Below are positions 1 through 8,924 of a stretch of DNA of 64,000 nt, one piece after another (the stretch's first letter is position 1; the number at the start of each line of letters is the position of its first letter). Made by a program: the position numbers and the translations under genes. The notes beneath the pieces were generated by a model. That model saw only the letters and a program-made list of their open reading frames with translations, did not search any database and was not told the origin of the DNA. Source of the DNA: Actinomyces sp. oral taxon 897 (GTDB lineage: Bacteria; Actinomycetota; Actinomycetes; Actinomycetales; Actinomycetaceae); assembly GCF_002999235.1 (NCBI RefSeq), contig NZ_CP027236.1, positions 620,001 to 684,000 on the forward strand, read 5' to 3'.

Positions 1-1339
1 AGGCGAAGGAGCTCACCAGCAGCGGGGCGACCGCGACCAGCAGCAGCGGGGTGATGATCTTCGTCGTGGCCTGGAAGCCGGTGGCGCCGTCGACCTTGGC
101 GGCCTCCTTGACGTCGGAGGAGATCGACTGGAGGGTCCCGGTGCACACGATGAACATGTAGGGGAAGCCCATCCAGGTGTTGGTCAGCAGAATGGCGACC
201 TTGGCCATGGTCGGGTCGCTGAGCCAGGGGATGCCCACGTGCAGCATCTGGTTGATCAGGCCGAAGTCCTTGTTGTAGAAGTTCGACCAGATGAGCAGGG
301 AGATGAATCCGGGGACGGCGTAGGGCAGCAGGAGGAAGGACCGGTAGAGCTTCCTGCCCTTGATCCGGTCGTCATTGAGGACCAGCGCCAGGAAGAAGCC
401 GAGGATGAAGGTCAGCAGGACCGAGCCGAAGGCGAAGGTCAGCGTCCACAGGAAGGCCTGGAAGAACTGGCCGGCGATCTTGCCGTCGGACAGCAGGCGC
501 GAGTAGTTCGCCAGTCCGACGTTCTGCTGCCAGGACTGGGGCAGCCTGTTCCCGTTCGCGTTGACGAAGTACTCGGAGATGCCGACCTTCTGCACCGTGT
601 AGACGTCTCCGGTCTCGGTGTTGGTGATGGAGTCCGCCGCCTCGTCGTAGACCATGGTCTTGGTGCCCTCGAAGGCGGACTTCACCCCCTGGACCTTGAC
701 GGTGGTGGTCTCCGAGACCGGCACCGTGAGGCTGGTGATCGCGTCGTAGGCGCTGTTGACGTCCGTGTGGGACAGGATGGTGTAGCCGTCGGCCCCGGTG
801 ACGAAGCCGTTCTCGACGGTGACCGTGGAGGGGTCGACCTTCTGGACGGTTTCGCCGTCCGAGCCGCGCAGGACCTCATTGGTTCCCGTGTCGACGAGGA
901 ACAGGGTGAAGGGGCCGCCCGTGGCGGAGCCCGTGGTGGCGACCGTGAGGTTGTAGATGGGCGAATCCGGTGCCTGGACGACCGAGTTGTTGGTGATGGT
1001 CGTGATGGCCTCCTCCTTGGTGTTGCGGAAGCCGTCGCCGAAGTTGGTGAAGGAGGTCTGCACCGTCATGACGATGGGGACGATGAGGAAGACCGCGAGG
1101 AAGAAGGATCCGGGGAACAGGTACTTGCCGGGGATGAAGCGCTTGGTGGAGTACAGGGCGAAGATCGCCGCGGCCGCCAGCAGCACGATCACGAGCCACG
1201 CCCACATCTGGAACTTGATGAGCAGCGGCACGAGGTAGATGGCGGCGGCCAGGGTGAGGGCGAGGACCGCGACGCGGCCGAGGATGGCGGGCACGCTGGT
1301 CGACTTCTCCCGGGGCGCGACGGGGGAGGATGTCGTCAT
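1..1339 (-). CDS. malF: MalF-type sugar ABC transporter permease (3' end outside window)
   Basis: Inner-membrane subunit of a carbohydrate ABC importer. I translated the minus strand from ATG at 1339: three hydrophobic segments fall in the first 95 residues, followed by a large extracytoplasmic region of about 185 residues, as in the MalF P2 loop. A C-terminal permease domain then carries the EAA loop (EAAKVDGATGFQ, near residue 415), which contacts the ATPase. AAAGG lies 12 nt upstream of the start. About 446 codons are visible and the end runs off the window. It follows malE by 89 nt, so the two are probably one operon, with the second permease expected beyond position 1. Maltose or maltodextrin is inferred from MalF-like architecture and the GH13-like neighbour. 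Confidence 0.88.
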   Translation of the reverse strand, partial: MTTSSPVAPREKSTSVPAILGRVAVLALTLAAAIYLVPLLIKFQMWAWLVIVLLAAAAIFALYSTKRFIPGKYLFPGSFFLAVFLIVPIVMTVQTSFTNFGDGFRNTKEEAITTITNNSVVQAPDSPIYNLTVATTGSATGGPFTLFLVDTGTNEVLRGSDGETVQKVDPSTVTVENGFVTGADGYTILSHTDVNSAYDAITSLTVPVSETTTVKVQGVKSAFEGTKTMVYDEAADSITNTETGDVYTVQKVGISEYFVNANGNRLPQSWQQNVGLANYSRLLSDGKIAGQFFQAFLWTLTFAFGSVLLTFILGFFLALVLNDDRIKGRKLYRSFLLLPYAVPGFISLLIWSNFYNKDFGLINQMLHVGIPWLSDPTMAKVAILLTNTWMGFPYMFIVCTGTLQSISSDVKEAAKVDGATGFQATTKIITPLLLVAVAPLLVSSFA

Positions 1340-1428
1340 TGTCGATGAGCCTTTCTAGCACGGGTGGTGCTTGAGGTGGGGGAGGAGCGGGGGTGGGGCG
1401 GAGTATTCCGGGCTCCGGTGACGGGGGT

Positions 1429-2718
1429 TCAGCCGATATTGCGCTTGATCTCCTCGCCGGCGCTCCTCATGGTCTGCTCCGGGTCGGCCCCCTTGACGAT
1501 ATTGGCCTGGGCCAGGCCCAGCGGCTGCCACACCGCGCTCATGGCGGGGATGGCGGGCATGGGGTCGGCTCCGGCGGCGAATTCGGCGATGGTCGCCATG
1601 TCGGGGCTGGAGGACTTGAGCTTGTCGGCCAGGTCCTTCTGGGCCGGCGGGAGCTCGTTGAGGGGGAACATGGCCTCGGCGAAGGAGGAGTCCTTGGCGA
1701 CGTCGGCCACGAGGGTCTCGGCGAAGGCCCTGTTCTTGCCCTTCGAGGCGACGTAGAAGCAGTTGACCCCGGCGAAGGGCGTGGCCGTGGAGCCCTCGAT
1801 GTCCCCGAAGCCCGGGATCTTGGCGATGGTGTAGTTGATCCCGGCCTTCTTGATGTCGGCGATCGCCCAGGGGCCGGAGATCAGGTAGGGGGCCTTGCCC
1901 TCGGTGAACAGGGAGATCGCGTTGTCGATGGTGATCGAGTTCCTGAGCACGCCCTCGGCGCCGAGGGCGCCGATCTTCTTGGCGGCCGCGATCGAGCCCT
2001 CGCCGCCCACGCCGAGGTCGCCGGCGAGGTAGCCGCCGTTGGCGTCCTTGCCGAACAGGTAGCCGCCGGCGGCGGTGTAGATGGGCTCCATGTTGTAGGC
2101 GTCGCCCTTCTCGCCGACGGGCAGGGACAGGACGACCTCGGTGCCCGCGGCCTGGCCGGCGGTCACCAGCTCCTCAATGGTCGCGGGGGCGGTCACGGAG
2201 GTCAGGGCCTTGTTGACGAACAGGGCCAGGGTCTCCACGGAGTAGGGGACGCCGTAGGTCTGGCCCTCGTAGGCGACGGCCCGGAGCGCGATGTCGGTGT
2301 AGTTGGCCCGGGCCTCCGCGGAGAGCGCGATGGGCAGGATGGAGCCGTTCTGGACGAGGTTGCCGATCCAGTCGTGGGCGCCGAGGACCACGTCGGGCCC
2401 GTTGCCCGCCTGGTTCGCGGTGATGAAGTTGGACTGGAGGTCATTGGCGACCGTCTGGACCGTCACCGTGATGCCCTGCTGCTCGCCCCACTTCTTGGCG
2501 AATTCGGTCAGTGAGTCGGCCTTCTTCTGGTCGGCCCAGATAACGAGGTCGACGGCGGCGTCGTGGACCACGGGCTCACCGGAGGCCTGGGCGCTGGGGG
2601 CGTCGGTGGGGCCGGAGGAGGATCCGGAGGTGGTGGAGTCGTCGCTTGAGCAGGCCGCTGCGGTGAGGGTGGCGGCGATGGCGGTCACGGACAGGAACGA
2701 CCGGCGGTTGAGGATCAC
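1429..2718 (-). CDS. malE: Extracellular sugar-binding lipoprotein (MalE-like)
   Basis: Solute-binding protein that delivers sugar to the MalF-type permease. The GTG start at 2718 is chosen because GAAGGAGAA lies just upstream on the minus strand; a longer reading frame upstream lacks such a signal. The product is 429 aa. Residues 1-23 form a lipoprotein signal with a twin-arginine RRSFL motif at 5-9 and a probable lipidated Cys23 after TAAA, so Tat export is possible. A Ser/Thr-rich linker follows, then a type 1 extracellular solute-binding fold (phrases such as GPDVVLGAHDWIGN and FTEGKAPYLISGPWA). A promoter with an inverted repeat lies upstream at 2777-2829. The ligand is not proven by sequence. 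Confidence 0.9.
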   Translation of the reverse strand: MILNRRSFLSVTAIAATLTAAACSSDDSTTSGSSSGPTDAPSAQASGEPVVHDAAVDLVIWADQKKADSLTEFAKKWGEQQGITVTVQTVANDLQSNFITANQAGNGPDVVLGAHDWIGNLVQNGSILPIALSAEARANYTDIALRAVAYEGQTYGVPYSVETLALFVNKALTSVTAPATIEELVTAGQAAGTEVVLSLPVGEKGDAYNMEPIYTAAGGYLFGKDANGGYLAGDLGVGGEGSIAAAKKIGALGAEGVLRNSITIDNAISLFTEGKAPYLISGPWAIADIKKAGINYTIAKIPGFGDIEGSTATPFAGVNCFYVASKGKNRAFAETLVADVAKDSSFAEAMFPLNELPPAQKDLADKLKSSSPDMATIAEFAAGADPMPAIPAMSAVWQPLGLAQANIVKGADPEQTMRSAGEEIKRNIG

Positions 2719-2776
2719 CGTGATTCTCCTTCGAATCGGAGGTAGTGGGTGGGGGGACGGTGCGCCCGGTGAGACG

Positions 2777-2829
2777 AATGTAACTCCTTCGTGCAAGGAT
2801 TGCAAGAGCTTTGGAACAACTCCTTGCAC
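2777..2829 (-). promoter_or_regulatory. malE promoter overlapped by inverted-repeat operator
   Basis: On the minus strand TTGCAA (2805-2800) and TACATT (2782-2777) are separated by exactly 17 nt, a good sigma70-type promoter about 55 nt upstream of malE. A perfect 9-bp inverted repeat, GTGCAAGGA at 2791-2799 and TCCTTGCAC at 2821-2829, brackets the -35 region. This looks like a site for a sugar-responsive repressor, perhaps of the LacI family. No such regulator gene is present in the window. Confidence 0.6.
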
Positions 2830-2938
2830 GGGCCCCTCGGCCGGGCACGCCTGCGCGCCGCCCCGGGGCCAGGCGGCGTGCCGGGGCGGCGCGGGGCGCA
2901 AGGGACCCAGGCGAGGTGGCGGGGTGGCGCGCCGGGGC

Positions 2939-4174
2939 CTAGCGCACCGTGCTGGAGCGCAGCCAGACCGTCGTGGTGGGGGGCACCCTGAGGATGCCGT
3001 CGGACTGGTCCAGCATGTGGGAGGAGAGCAGCACCTTGGCCCCCGCGGGCAGCACGACCGCCTCCTGGGTGGTGTTGACCAGCACCAGGGCGTCACGGAC
3101 CAGGAGGGTCAGCACGCCCGGGGGGCACCACCCCACCCCGGTGACAAAGGCCAGGGGGGCGTTGGCCAGGCCCCGCTCGCGGCGCAGGCTCGCGGCGTAG
3201 CGGATGGTCTCCAGCGGGGAGCAGAACTGGTAGGTCTGGCCGACCAGGGTCTGGGCGATGACCCGGGCCAGGTCGGTGGGGCGCAGGTCGCGTACCTCCT
3301 CGCCCAGGCAGACCTCGTCGCCCTGGCGGACGTAGACCACGCCGGGCAGGGAGAGCATGAGGGTCTGGAGGGCCAGGGCCCGGCGGACGCGGGTGTCGGC
3401 GTCCACGGCGAACCACCGGCGCCCGTCACCGGGGTCGGTCTCGGGACCCAGGGCGTAGCTGGGCAGGACGCGCCACATGGGCGGGGCGCCGAACCGGTCG
3501 TGCTCGCGCAGGGACCGAGAGATGTGCCGGGTGATGGAGCCCGCGTCCCACCGCACCAGCATGAAGGAGTCGTCGCGCAGGTGGTGGAACCAGTCGTCCT
3601 GGAGGTGGTGGCGCAGGTTCTGGGGGTAGCCCGCCGAGACGTCCGCGCCCAGGATCCCCTCGGGGGCGTACTCCACCAGGAGGGCCTGGATGGCCGAGAC
3701 GTAGCCCGAGATACGCTCCAGGTCGGTCCGGCCGGTCACCTGCGGGGGGACGATCGTGCCCAGGTCCACGCCGTCGGAGCCCGCCTCCAGGAAGGCCTCG
3801 GCGCGCCGCAGCAGCCCCGGGCCCAGGGACTCGCGCCCCATGACCACGGGGTTGGGCTCACGGGCGGAGCGGCCGGTGACCGGCCCCAGCGCCCCCGAGA
3901 CGCGGGTAATGACCCTCAGGCCGCGTTCGTGGGCCCTGGCGATAAAGGCCCGTAACGCCTCGACGTCCTTCTCCGCGTCCGGATCCACCCAGGCGGGGCG
4001 CACCAGGAGCGTCTGGAAGCCCAGGGAGCTGACGTGGGCGAGGTCGTCCAGGGCGCCGCGCAGGTCGTCGGCGGTGACCTCGGGGGATATGACCTCGTAC
4101 ACGAGCCCCTCCCGCCACCACTGCGACGGCCCGTTGTACGGGCGGTGGACGAGGGTGGTCGTCGTCGTGGTCAC
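2939..4174 (-). CDS. GH13 alpha-amylase-like protein, probably catalytically inactive
   Basis: 411 aa starting at GTG 4174 with GGAGGAAGGGAG just upstream. The order of elements follows GH13 enzymes of the trehalose synthase/oligo-glucosidase type: N-terminal WWREGLVYEV, a barrel, the late GH13 segment LPGVVYVRQGDEVCLG, and a C-terminal beta domain. The catalytic motifs are degenerate. The nucleophile region reads GSDGVDLGTI where active enzymes have G-F-R-x-D, the acid/base region reads ILGADVSAGY with no Glu, and the N-H-D motif before the last barrel strands is absent. No signal peptide is seen. Its position upstream of malE suggests a role in maltodextrin uptake or sensing. A diverged active enzyme cannot be excluded. 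Confidence 0.75.
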   Translation of the reverse strand: MTTTTTTLVHRPYNGPSQWWREGLVYEVISPEVTADDLRGALDDLAHVSSLGFQTLLVRPAWVDPDAEKDVEALRAFIARAHERGLRVITRVSGALGPVTGRSAREPNPVVMGRESLGPGLLRRAEAFLEAGSDGVDLGTIVPPQVTGRTDLERISGYVSAIQALLVEYAPEGILGADVSAGYPQNLRHHLQDDWFHHLRDDSFMLVRWDAGSITRHISRSLREHDRFGAPPMWRVLPSYALGPETDPGDGRRWFAVDADTRVRRALALQTLMLSLPGVVYVRQGDEVCLGEEVRDLRPTDLARVIAQTLVGQTYQFCSPLETIRYAASLRRERGLANAPLAFVTGVGWCPPGVLTLLVRDALVLVNTTQEAVVLPAGAKVLLSSHMLDQSDGILRVPPTTTVWLRSSTVR

Positions 4175-4319
4175 AGTACTCCCTTCCTCCGGGTGGGGAA
4201 CCCGGACGGTGACCCCGGGGAGGCGGGCCGCAGTATGACGCTAGTGCCAGACCACGAGGCCACGGCCTCACGTCGGGTGGTTGACGTTATGGTAGCGCGA
4301 CCGGCACTACCGTGTGGAC

Positions 4320-5717
4320 ATGCAGAAGACCTCGCCTGTGGGACCGCACACGGACCCCCCGCCCGCCGACCCGCCCGACGCGGGCCTGCCTGACGCAGTC
4401 CTACCCGCCGCTGGCCCGCCTGACGCCGTCCCACCTGACGCGGGCCCGTGCCGTCCGCCTGGGGGCGGGTACACCTGCCACGACACCGAGCGCCGGGTGC
4501 CCGAGGACCACAGCCACTCCGCGCGCACGCCCTTTGAGCGTGACCGCGCCCGGGTCCTGCACTCCTCGGCGCTGCGCCGCCTGGGCGCCAAGACCCAGGT
4601 CCTGGGCCCGGGCAGCGACGACTTCGCGCGCACCCGCCTGACCCACTCCCTGGAGGTGGCCCAGGTGGGTCGCGCCGTGGCCCAGGCCCTGGGCTGCGAC
4701 CCGGACGTGGTCGACGCCGCCTGCCTGTCCCACGACCTGGGCCACCCGCCGTTCGGGCACAACGGCGAGCGGGCCCTGGACACCGTGGCCGCCGGCATCG
4801 GCGGGTTCGAGGGCAACGCCCAGACCTTCCGGATCCTCACCCGACTGGAGCCCAAGACCCTGGACGCCGCCGGGGGCTCGGTGGGCCTGAACCTCACCCG
4901 GGCCGTCCTGGACGCCGTGGCCAAGTACCCCTGGGCCCGGGGCCGGGGACCCGGGGGAGCCCGGGGCAGGAGCGCGCGCAAGTACTCCGTCTACGCCGAG
5001 GACCAGGCCGCCTTCACGTGGGTGCGTACCGACGCCCCCGGGCAGCGCCGCTGCCTGGAGGCCCAGGTCATGGACCTGTCCGACGACGTGGCCTACTCGG
5101 TGCACGACGTGGAGGACGCCATCGCCCTGGGTCTCATGGACCCCTCTGCCCTGGGCCCCCGGGAGGTCGAGTCCGTGGTGGAGGCCACCCGGGGCTGGTA
5201 CGGGGAGGCGGTGGGCCGCGACGCCCTGGGGGCGGCCTGGGAGCGCCTGGCCGCCGACCCGGCCTGGATCCGCTCCTACGACGGGGGGCTGGTCGACGCC
5301 GCCGCCTTAAAGAACCTCACCAGCCAGCTCATCGGCCGGTTCGTCTCCGCCGTGGCCGCCGCCACCCGCCAGGCCTTCGGGGACGGGGACCTGACCCGCT
5401 ACGCCGCCGACCTCGTCGTCCCCGCGGACACCGCCGCCGAGATCCTGGTCCTCAAAGGGGCCGCCGTGCGCTACGTCATGGCCCCCCGTGAGCACGAGCC
5501 GGTCTACCTGCGCCAGCGCACCACCCTGTTCGACCTGGCCGACGTCCTCATGGGCTCCGGCGGGTCCCACCTGGACCCGCTCTTCGCCGAGGGCTGGCAC
5601 CGGGCCCGGGACGAGGGCGGCCGCCTGCGCGTGGTAGTGGACCAGCTCGCCTCACTGACCGACACCTCGGCCCGCAGCTGGCACGCCCGCCTGTGCGGCA
5701 TGTTCTCCGCCATCTAG
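4320..5717 (+). CDS. dgt: Deoxyguanosinetriphosphate triphosphohydrolase (dGTPase)
   Basis: HD-domain enzyme that hydrolyses dNTPs, typically dGTP, to the nucleoside and triphosphate. From ATG 4320 the product is 465 aa. The metal-binding HD signature is clear: THSLEVAQ near residue 107, SHDLGHPPFGHNGE near 136, and a later ...LSDDVAYSVHDVED. The first 45 residues are a Pro/Ala/Asp-rich low-complexity tail. TACCGT at 4308-4313 ends 6 nt before ATG 4320 and no Shine-Dalgarno is seen, so a leaderless transcript is likely. GTG 4314 would add two residues. dnaG lies 216 nt downstream in the same direction, a common pairing in actinobacteria. Confidence 0.92.
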   Translation: MQKTSPVGPHTDPPPADPPDAGLPDAVLPAAGPPDAVPPDAGPCRPPGGGYTCHDTERRVPEDHSHSARTPFERDRARVLHSSALRRLGAKTQVLGPGSDDFARTRLTHSLEVAQVGRAVAQALGCDPDVVDAACLSHDLGHPPFGHNGERALDTVAAGIGGFEGNAQTFRILTRLEPKTLDAAGGSVGLNLTRAVLDAVAKYPWARGRGPGGARGRSARKYSVYAEDQAAFTWVRTDAPGQRRCLEAQVMDLSDDVAYSVHDVEDAIALGLMDPSALGPREVESVVEATRGWYGEAVGRDALGAAWERLAADPAWIRSYDGGLVDAAALKNLTSQLIGRFVSAVAAATRQAFGDGDLTRYAADLVVPADTAAEILVLKGAAVRYVMAPREHEPVYLRQRTTLFDLADVLMGSGGSHLDPLFAEGWHRARDEGGRLRVVVDQLASLTDTSARSWHARLCGMFSAI

Positions 5718-5933
5718 GTGTCCCTCTTGTCCCTCGTGGGAGGCTGAGCGCCGTGCAGTCCGCCCCGGCCTGGGGGCCGCCGGCGTACTCGATCCGCGCC
5801 TCCTCCAGCAGGGCCGCGTCCCCCGCCCGGGGCCGCGACGGCCCGCACTACCTGGGGCCGTGACCCCTGCGCCCCGCCTGGGGCCCGCCGTCCCGCACCG
5901 CCCGCCCCGGGGCGCACGCCCTAGGATGGGCCC

Positions 5934-7901
5934 ATGGCGGGACTGATCAAGCGCGAGGACATTGAGGCGGTGCGTGAGCGCGCCCGCATCGAGGACGTCG
6001 CCGGGGAGCACGTCACCCTCAAGCCCGCCGGCGTGGGCAGTCTCAAGGGACTGTGCCCCTTCCACGACGAGCGCACCCCCTCCTTCCACGTGCGCCCCCA
6101 GCTGGGCCTGTTCCACTGCTTCGGGTGCGGGGAGGGCGGGGACGTCATCGCCTTCGTGGAGAAGATCCACCACCTGTCCTTTACCGAGGCGGTGGAGTAC
6201 CTGGCGGGGCGGACCGGCGTCCAGCTGCGCTACGAGGAGGGCGGGGGAGTGCGCCGGGGCGTGGAGCCGGGCACCCGCCAGCGCCTCCTGGACGCCAACC
6301 GGCTGGCCGAGGCCTTCTTCACCGAGCAGCTGGCCACCCCCCAGGCCCAGGCGGCCCGCGACTTCCTGACCGGGCGCGGCTTCGACCGCCTCGCCGCCGC
6401 CCACTTCGCCGTCGGCTACGCCCCCGCGGGCTGGGACAACCTGGCCCGCCGCCTGCGCGACGCCGGCTACACCGAGCACGAGCTGGTGGAGTCCGGGCTG
6501 TGCTCCCGGTCCAGCGGCGCCCGCGTCTACGACCGCTTCCGTGACCGCCTCATCTGGCCCATACGAGACGTGACGGGGGCCACCATAGGCTTTGGGGCCC
6601 GGAGGCTCTCCGAGGCCGACCAGGGCCCCAAGTACCTCAACACCCCCGAGACCCCGGTCTACCACAAGGGGCAGGTCCTCTACGGCCTGGACCTGGCCAA
6701 GAAGGAGATCGCCCGCAGCCACCAGGTCGTCATCGTCGAGGGCTACACCGACGTCATGGCCGCCCACCTCTCCGGGGTCACCACCGCCGTGGCCACCTGC
6801 GGGACCGCCTTCGGGGAGGGGCACACCCGCCTGGTGCGCCGGCTCCTGGGGGACGTGGCCGACCCCTCCGCCGGGGTCATCGCCGGCAACCGGGCCCGCG
6901 GGGGGGAGGTCGTCTTCACCTTCGACGGCGACGCCGCCGGGCGCAAGGCCGCCCTGCGCGCCTACGCCGAGGACCAGCGCTTCGCCGCCCAGACCTTCGT
7001 GGCCGTGGACACCCGCGGCCTGGACCCCTGCGACCTGCGCCTGGCGGAGGGGGACTTAGGTATCCCCCGCCTGCTGGAGCGCCGTGTGCCCCTGTTCGAG
7101 TTCGTCATCCGCGCCGCCCTGGACGACCTCAACCTGGACACCGCCGAGGGGCGGGTCGCCGGGCTGCGGGCCGCCGCCCCCGTGGTGGCCGGGATCCGTG
7201 ACCTGGCCCTGCGCCGGGAGTACACCCGCCGCCTGGCGGGGTGGGTGGGGATGCCCGAGGAGGAGGCGGTCGCCTCCGTGCGCCAGGTGCAGCGGCGCCA
7301 GCGCCGCTACGAGGAGGAGCCGGGGCTGGTGCCCGCGCCCCCGGCCGGGGCCCTGCCCCCGCCCACCGACCCCGTCACCCAGCTCGAGCGCCAGGTCCTG
7401 GAGGTCATGGTCCAGGTCCCGGTGCTCGCCGCCGAGGTCGGGGCGGACGACCTGGGCCCGGAGGCCTTCTCCCAGCCCGTGCACCGGACCGTCTACGAGG
7501 CCGTGGCCGCGGGCGGGGGCGTGGGCGCCGTCAACGACCTGGTGGACCGGGCGACCGCCGCCGGCCTGTCCCGTCCCGAGGCGGTCGCCCGGGCCACCAC
7601 CCACTGGGTGGAGCGGATCCGCGCCGAGGCGCCCCTGGCCCAGGTCGCCGCGGCGGTGACCGAGCTGGCGGTGGCCCCCCTGCCGGTGCAGGCCTCCCGC
7701 GCCGACCGCGACCAGGACGAGGCGGTGCGCCGCTACGCGGCCGGGGTCTGCGGCGCCCTGGCCGCCACGGAGGTCAACCGGCGCCTGGCCGCCCTGCGGG
7801 CCCGCCAGCGGCGCATGTCCCCCACCGAGGACGGCTACCGGGAGCTCTTCGAGGAGATCGTCGGGCTGGAGAACCGCCGTCAGCAGATACTCAGGCGCTA
7901 G
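5934..7901 (+). CDS. dnaG: DNA primase DnaG
   Basis: Synthesises RNA primers for chromosome replication at the replisome. 655 aa, normal for the family. Domains in order: N-terminal zinc-binding domain with CPFH (41-44) and CFGC (62-65); an RNA polymerase core with TOPRIM motif [10 protein letters not shown] near residue 268 and acidic [12 protein letters not shown] near 326; and a C-terminal DnaB-interacting region with weaker conservation. TAGGAT at 5922-5927 ends 6 nt before the ATG with no Shine-Dalgarno, which indicates a leaderless mRNA. The 216-nt gap before it holds no recognisable gene. Confidence 0.96.
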   Translation: MAGLIKREDIEAVRERARIEDVAGEHVTLKPAGVGSLKGLCPFHDERTPSFHVRPQLGLFHCFGCGEGGDVIAFVEKIHHLSFTEAVEYLAGRTGVQLRYEEGGGVRRGVEPGTRQRLLDANRLAEAFFTEQLATPQAQAARDFLTGRGFDRLAAAHFAVGYAPAGWDNLARRLRDAGYTEHELVESGLCSRSSGARVYDRFRDRLIWPIRDVTGATIGFGARRLSEADQGPKYLNTPETPVYHKGQVLYGLDLAKKEIARSHQVVIVEGYTDVMAAHLSGVTTAVATCGTAFGEGHTRLVRRLLGDVADPSAGVIAGNRARGGEVVFTFDGDAAGRKAALRAYAEDQRFAAQTFVAVDTRGLDPCDLRLAEGDLGIPRLLERRVPLFEFVIRAALDDLNLDTAEGRVAGLRAAAPVVAGIRDLALRREYTRRLAGWVGMPEEEAVASVRQVQRRQRRYEEEPGLVPAPPAGALPPPTDPVTQLERQVLEVMVQVPVLAAEVGADDLGPEAFSQPVHRTVYEAVAAGGGVGAVNDLVDRATAAGLSRPEAVARATTHWVERIRAEAPLAQVAAAVTELAVAPLPVQASRADRDQDEAVRRYAAGVCGALAATEVNRRLAALRARQRRMSPTEDGYRELFEEIVGLENRRQQILRR

Positions 7902-8043
7902 GCGGGCCCTCGCCCCGCGGCCCCGGGGACCGGCTCGGTCAGGGCAGCCTCCACGTCGGCGGCCGTCCGTCGCCCCACGGGGCCGGGCGGCCGCCGGTAG
8001 CGGACCGGCCCCACCGGGGGCCGCCAGCCGCTAGCCTGGGGGC

Positions 8044-8913
8044 GTGGACACCAAGCCCCTCACCGTCGCCGACGTCCTGAGCACCCTGCGCCAGGCCGCC
8101 CCGCCCGAGCTGGCCGAGCCCTGGGACTCCAACCAGCTCATCTGCGGGGACCCCGCTGATCCGGTCTGCTCGGTGCTCCTGGCCGTGGACCCCGTCACCG
8201 CCGTCGTCGACGAGGCGCTGGAGCGGGGCGTGGACATGGTGGTCACCCACCACCCCCTCTACCTGCGCGGCACCGACCACGTCAGCGCCACCGACGCCAA
8301 GGGATGCTGCGTCCACCGGCTCGTCCGGGCCGGGGTCGCCCTGGCCAACGCGCACACCACCTGGGACGCGGCCGCCGGGGGCGTGGCCGAGGCCCTGGCC
8401 GCGACCGTGGGCCTGGGGCGCACCGTCCCCCTGGAGCCCGCGCCCGGCGCACCCCACCTGGGAATAGGTCGGGTGGGGGACCTGGAGGAGGCTACCACCC
8501 TGCGCGACCTGGCCCACCGCGTCGCCGCCGCCCTGCCCGACTCCGCCCCGGGCCTGCTGGTGGGCGGGGACCTGCAGGCCACCGTCCGCCGGGTCGCCGT
8601 CAGCGGGGGTGCCGGGGACTCCCTGCTGGGGGCCGCCCGCGCCAGCGGGGCCGACGTCTTCCTCACCGCCGACCTGCGCCACCACCCGGCCAGCGAGCAC
8701 CTGGAGGAGGGCCGCCCCTACCTGCTGTGCGGCACCCACTGGGCCACCGAGTGGGTGGGCCTGCCCCCGCTCGCCCGGTACCTGGAGCACGGCGCGGCCG
8801 CCCGGGGACGTACACTCACCACGTACGTGTCCGTGCTCGTCACCGACCCCTGGGCCCTGCGCCTGTCCACGGGCGTGACGGACGCGGACCCCGCCCCGGA
8901 GCCCCCAGAGTAA
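8044..8913 (+). CDS. Nif3-like dinuclear metal centre protein (YbgI/DUF34 family)
   Basis: 289 aa from GTG 8044. TAGCCT at 8032-8037 lies 6 nt upstream and there is no Shine-Dalgarno, so the gene is probably leaderless. Family features are AEPWDSNQL at the N terminus, the metal-binding VTHHPLYL near residue 66, the early VHRLVRAGVALANAHTTWDA, and C-terminal FLTADLRHH and LCGTHWATE. Members form hexameric toroids with a two-metal site. The biochemical role is unsettled, with GTP cyclohydrolase-like and tRNA-linked roles proposed. It is followed 11 nt later by the coiled-coil gene and then rnpB, an arrangement common in actinobacteria. Confidence 0.9.
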   Translation: MDTKPLTVADVLSTLRQAAPPELAEPWDSNQLICGDPADPVCSVLLAVDPVTAVVDEALERGVDMVVTHHPLYLRGTDHVSATDAKGCCVHRLVRAGVALANAHTTWDAAAGGVAEALAATVGLGRTVPLEPAPGAPHLGIGRVGDLEEATTLRDLAHRVAAALPDSAPGLLVGGDLQATVRRVAVSGGAGDSLLGAARASGADVFLTADLRHHPASEHLEEGRPYLLCGTHWATEWVGLPPLARYLEHGAAARGRTLTTYVSVLVTDPWALRLSTGVTDADPAPEPPE

Positions 8914-8924
8914 GGACCACGACC

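Noticed and set aside
1393..2514. A 373-codon plus-strand frame over malE
   Set aside because: Its translation is Gly/Val/Asp/Arg-rich and motif-free, the usual antisense shadow of a real GC-rich gene.
5718..5933. Coding-like stretch on the minus strand (ALLEEARIEYAGGPQAG) between dgt and dnaG
   Set aside because: It has no start codon, ribosome-binding site or recognisable family and is very short. It might be a gene remnant but cannot be supported.
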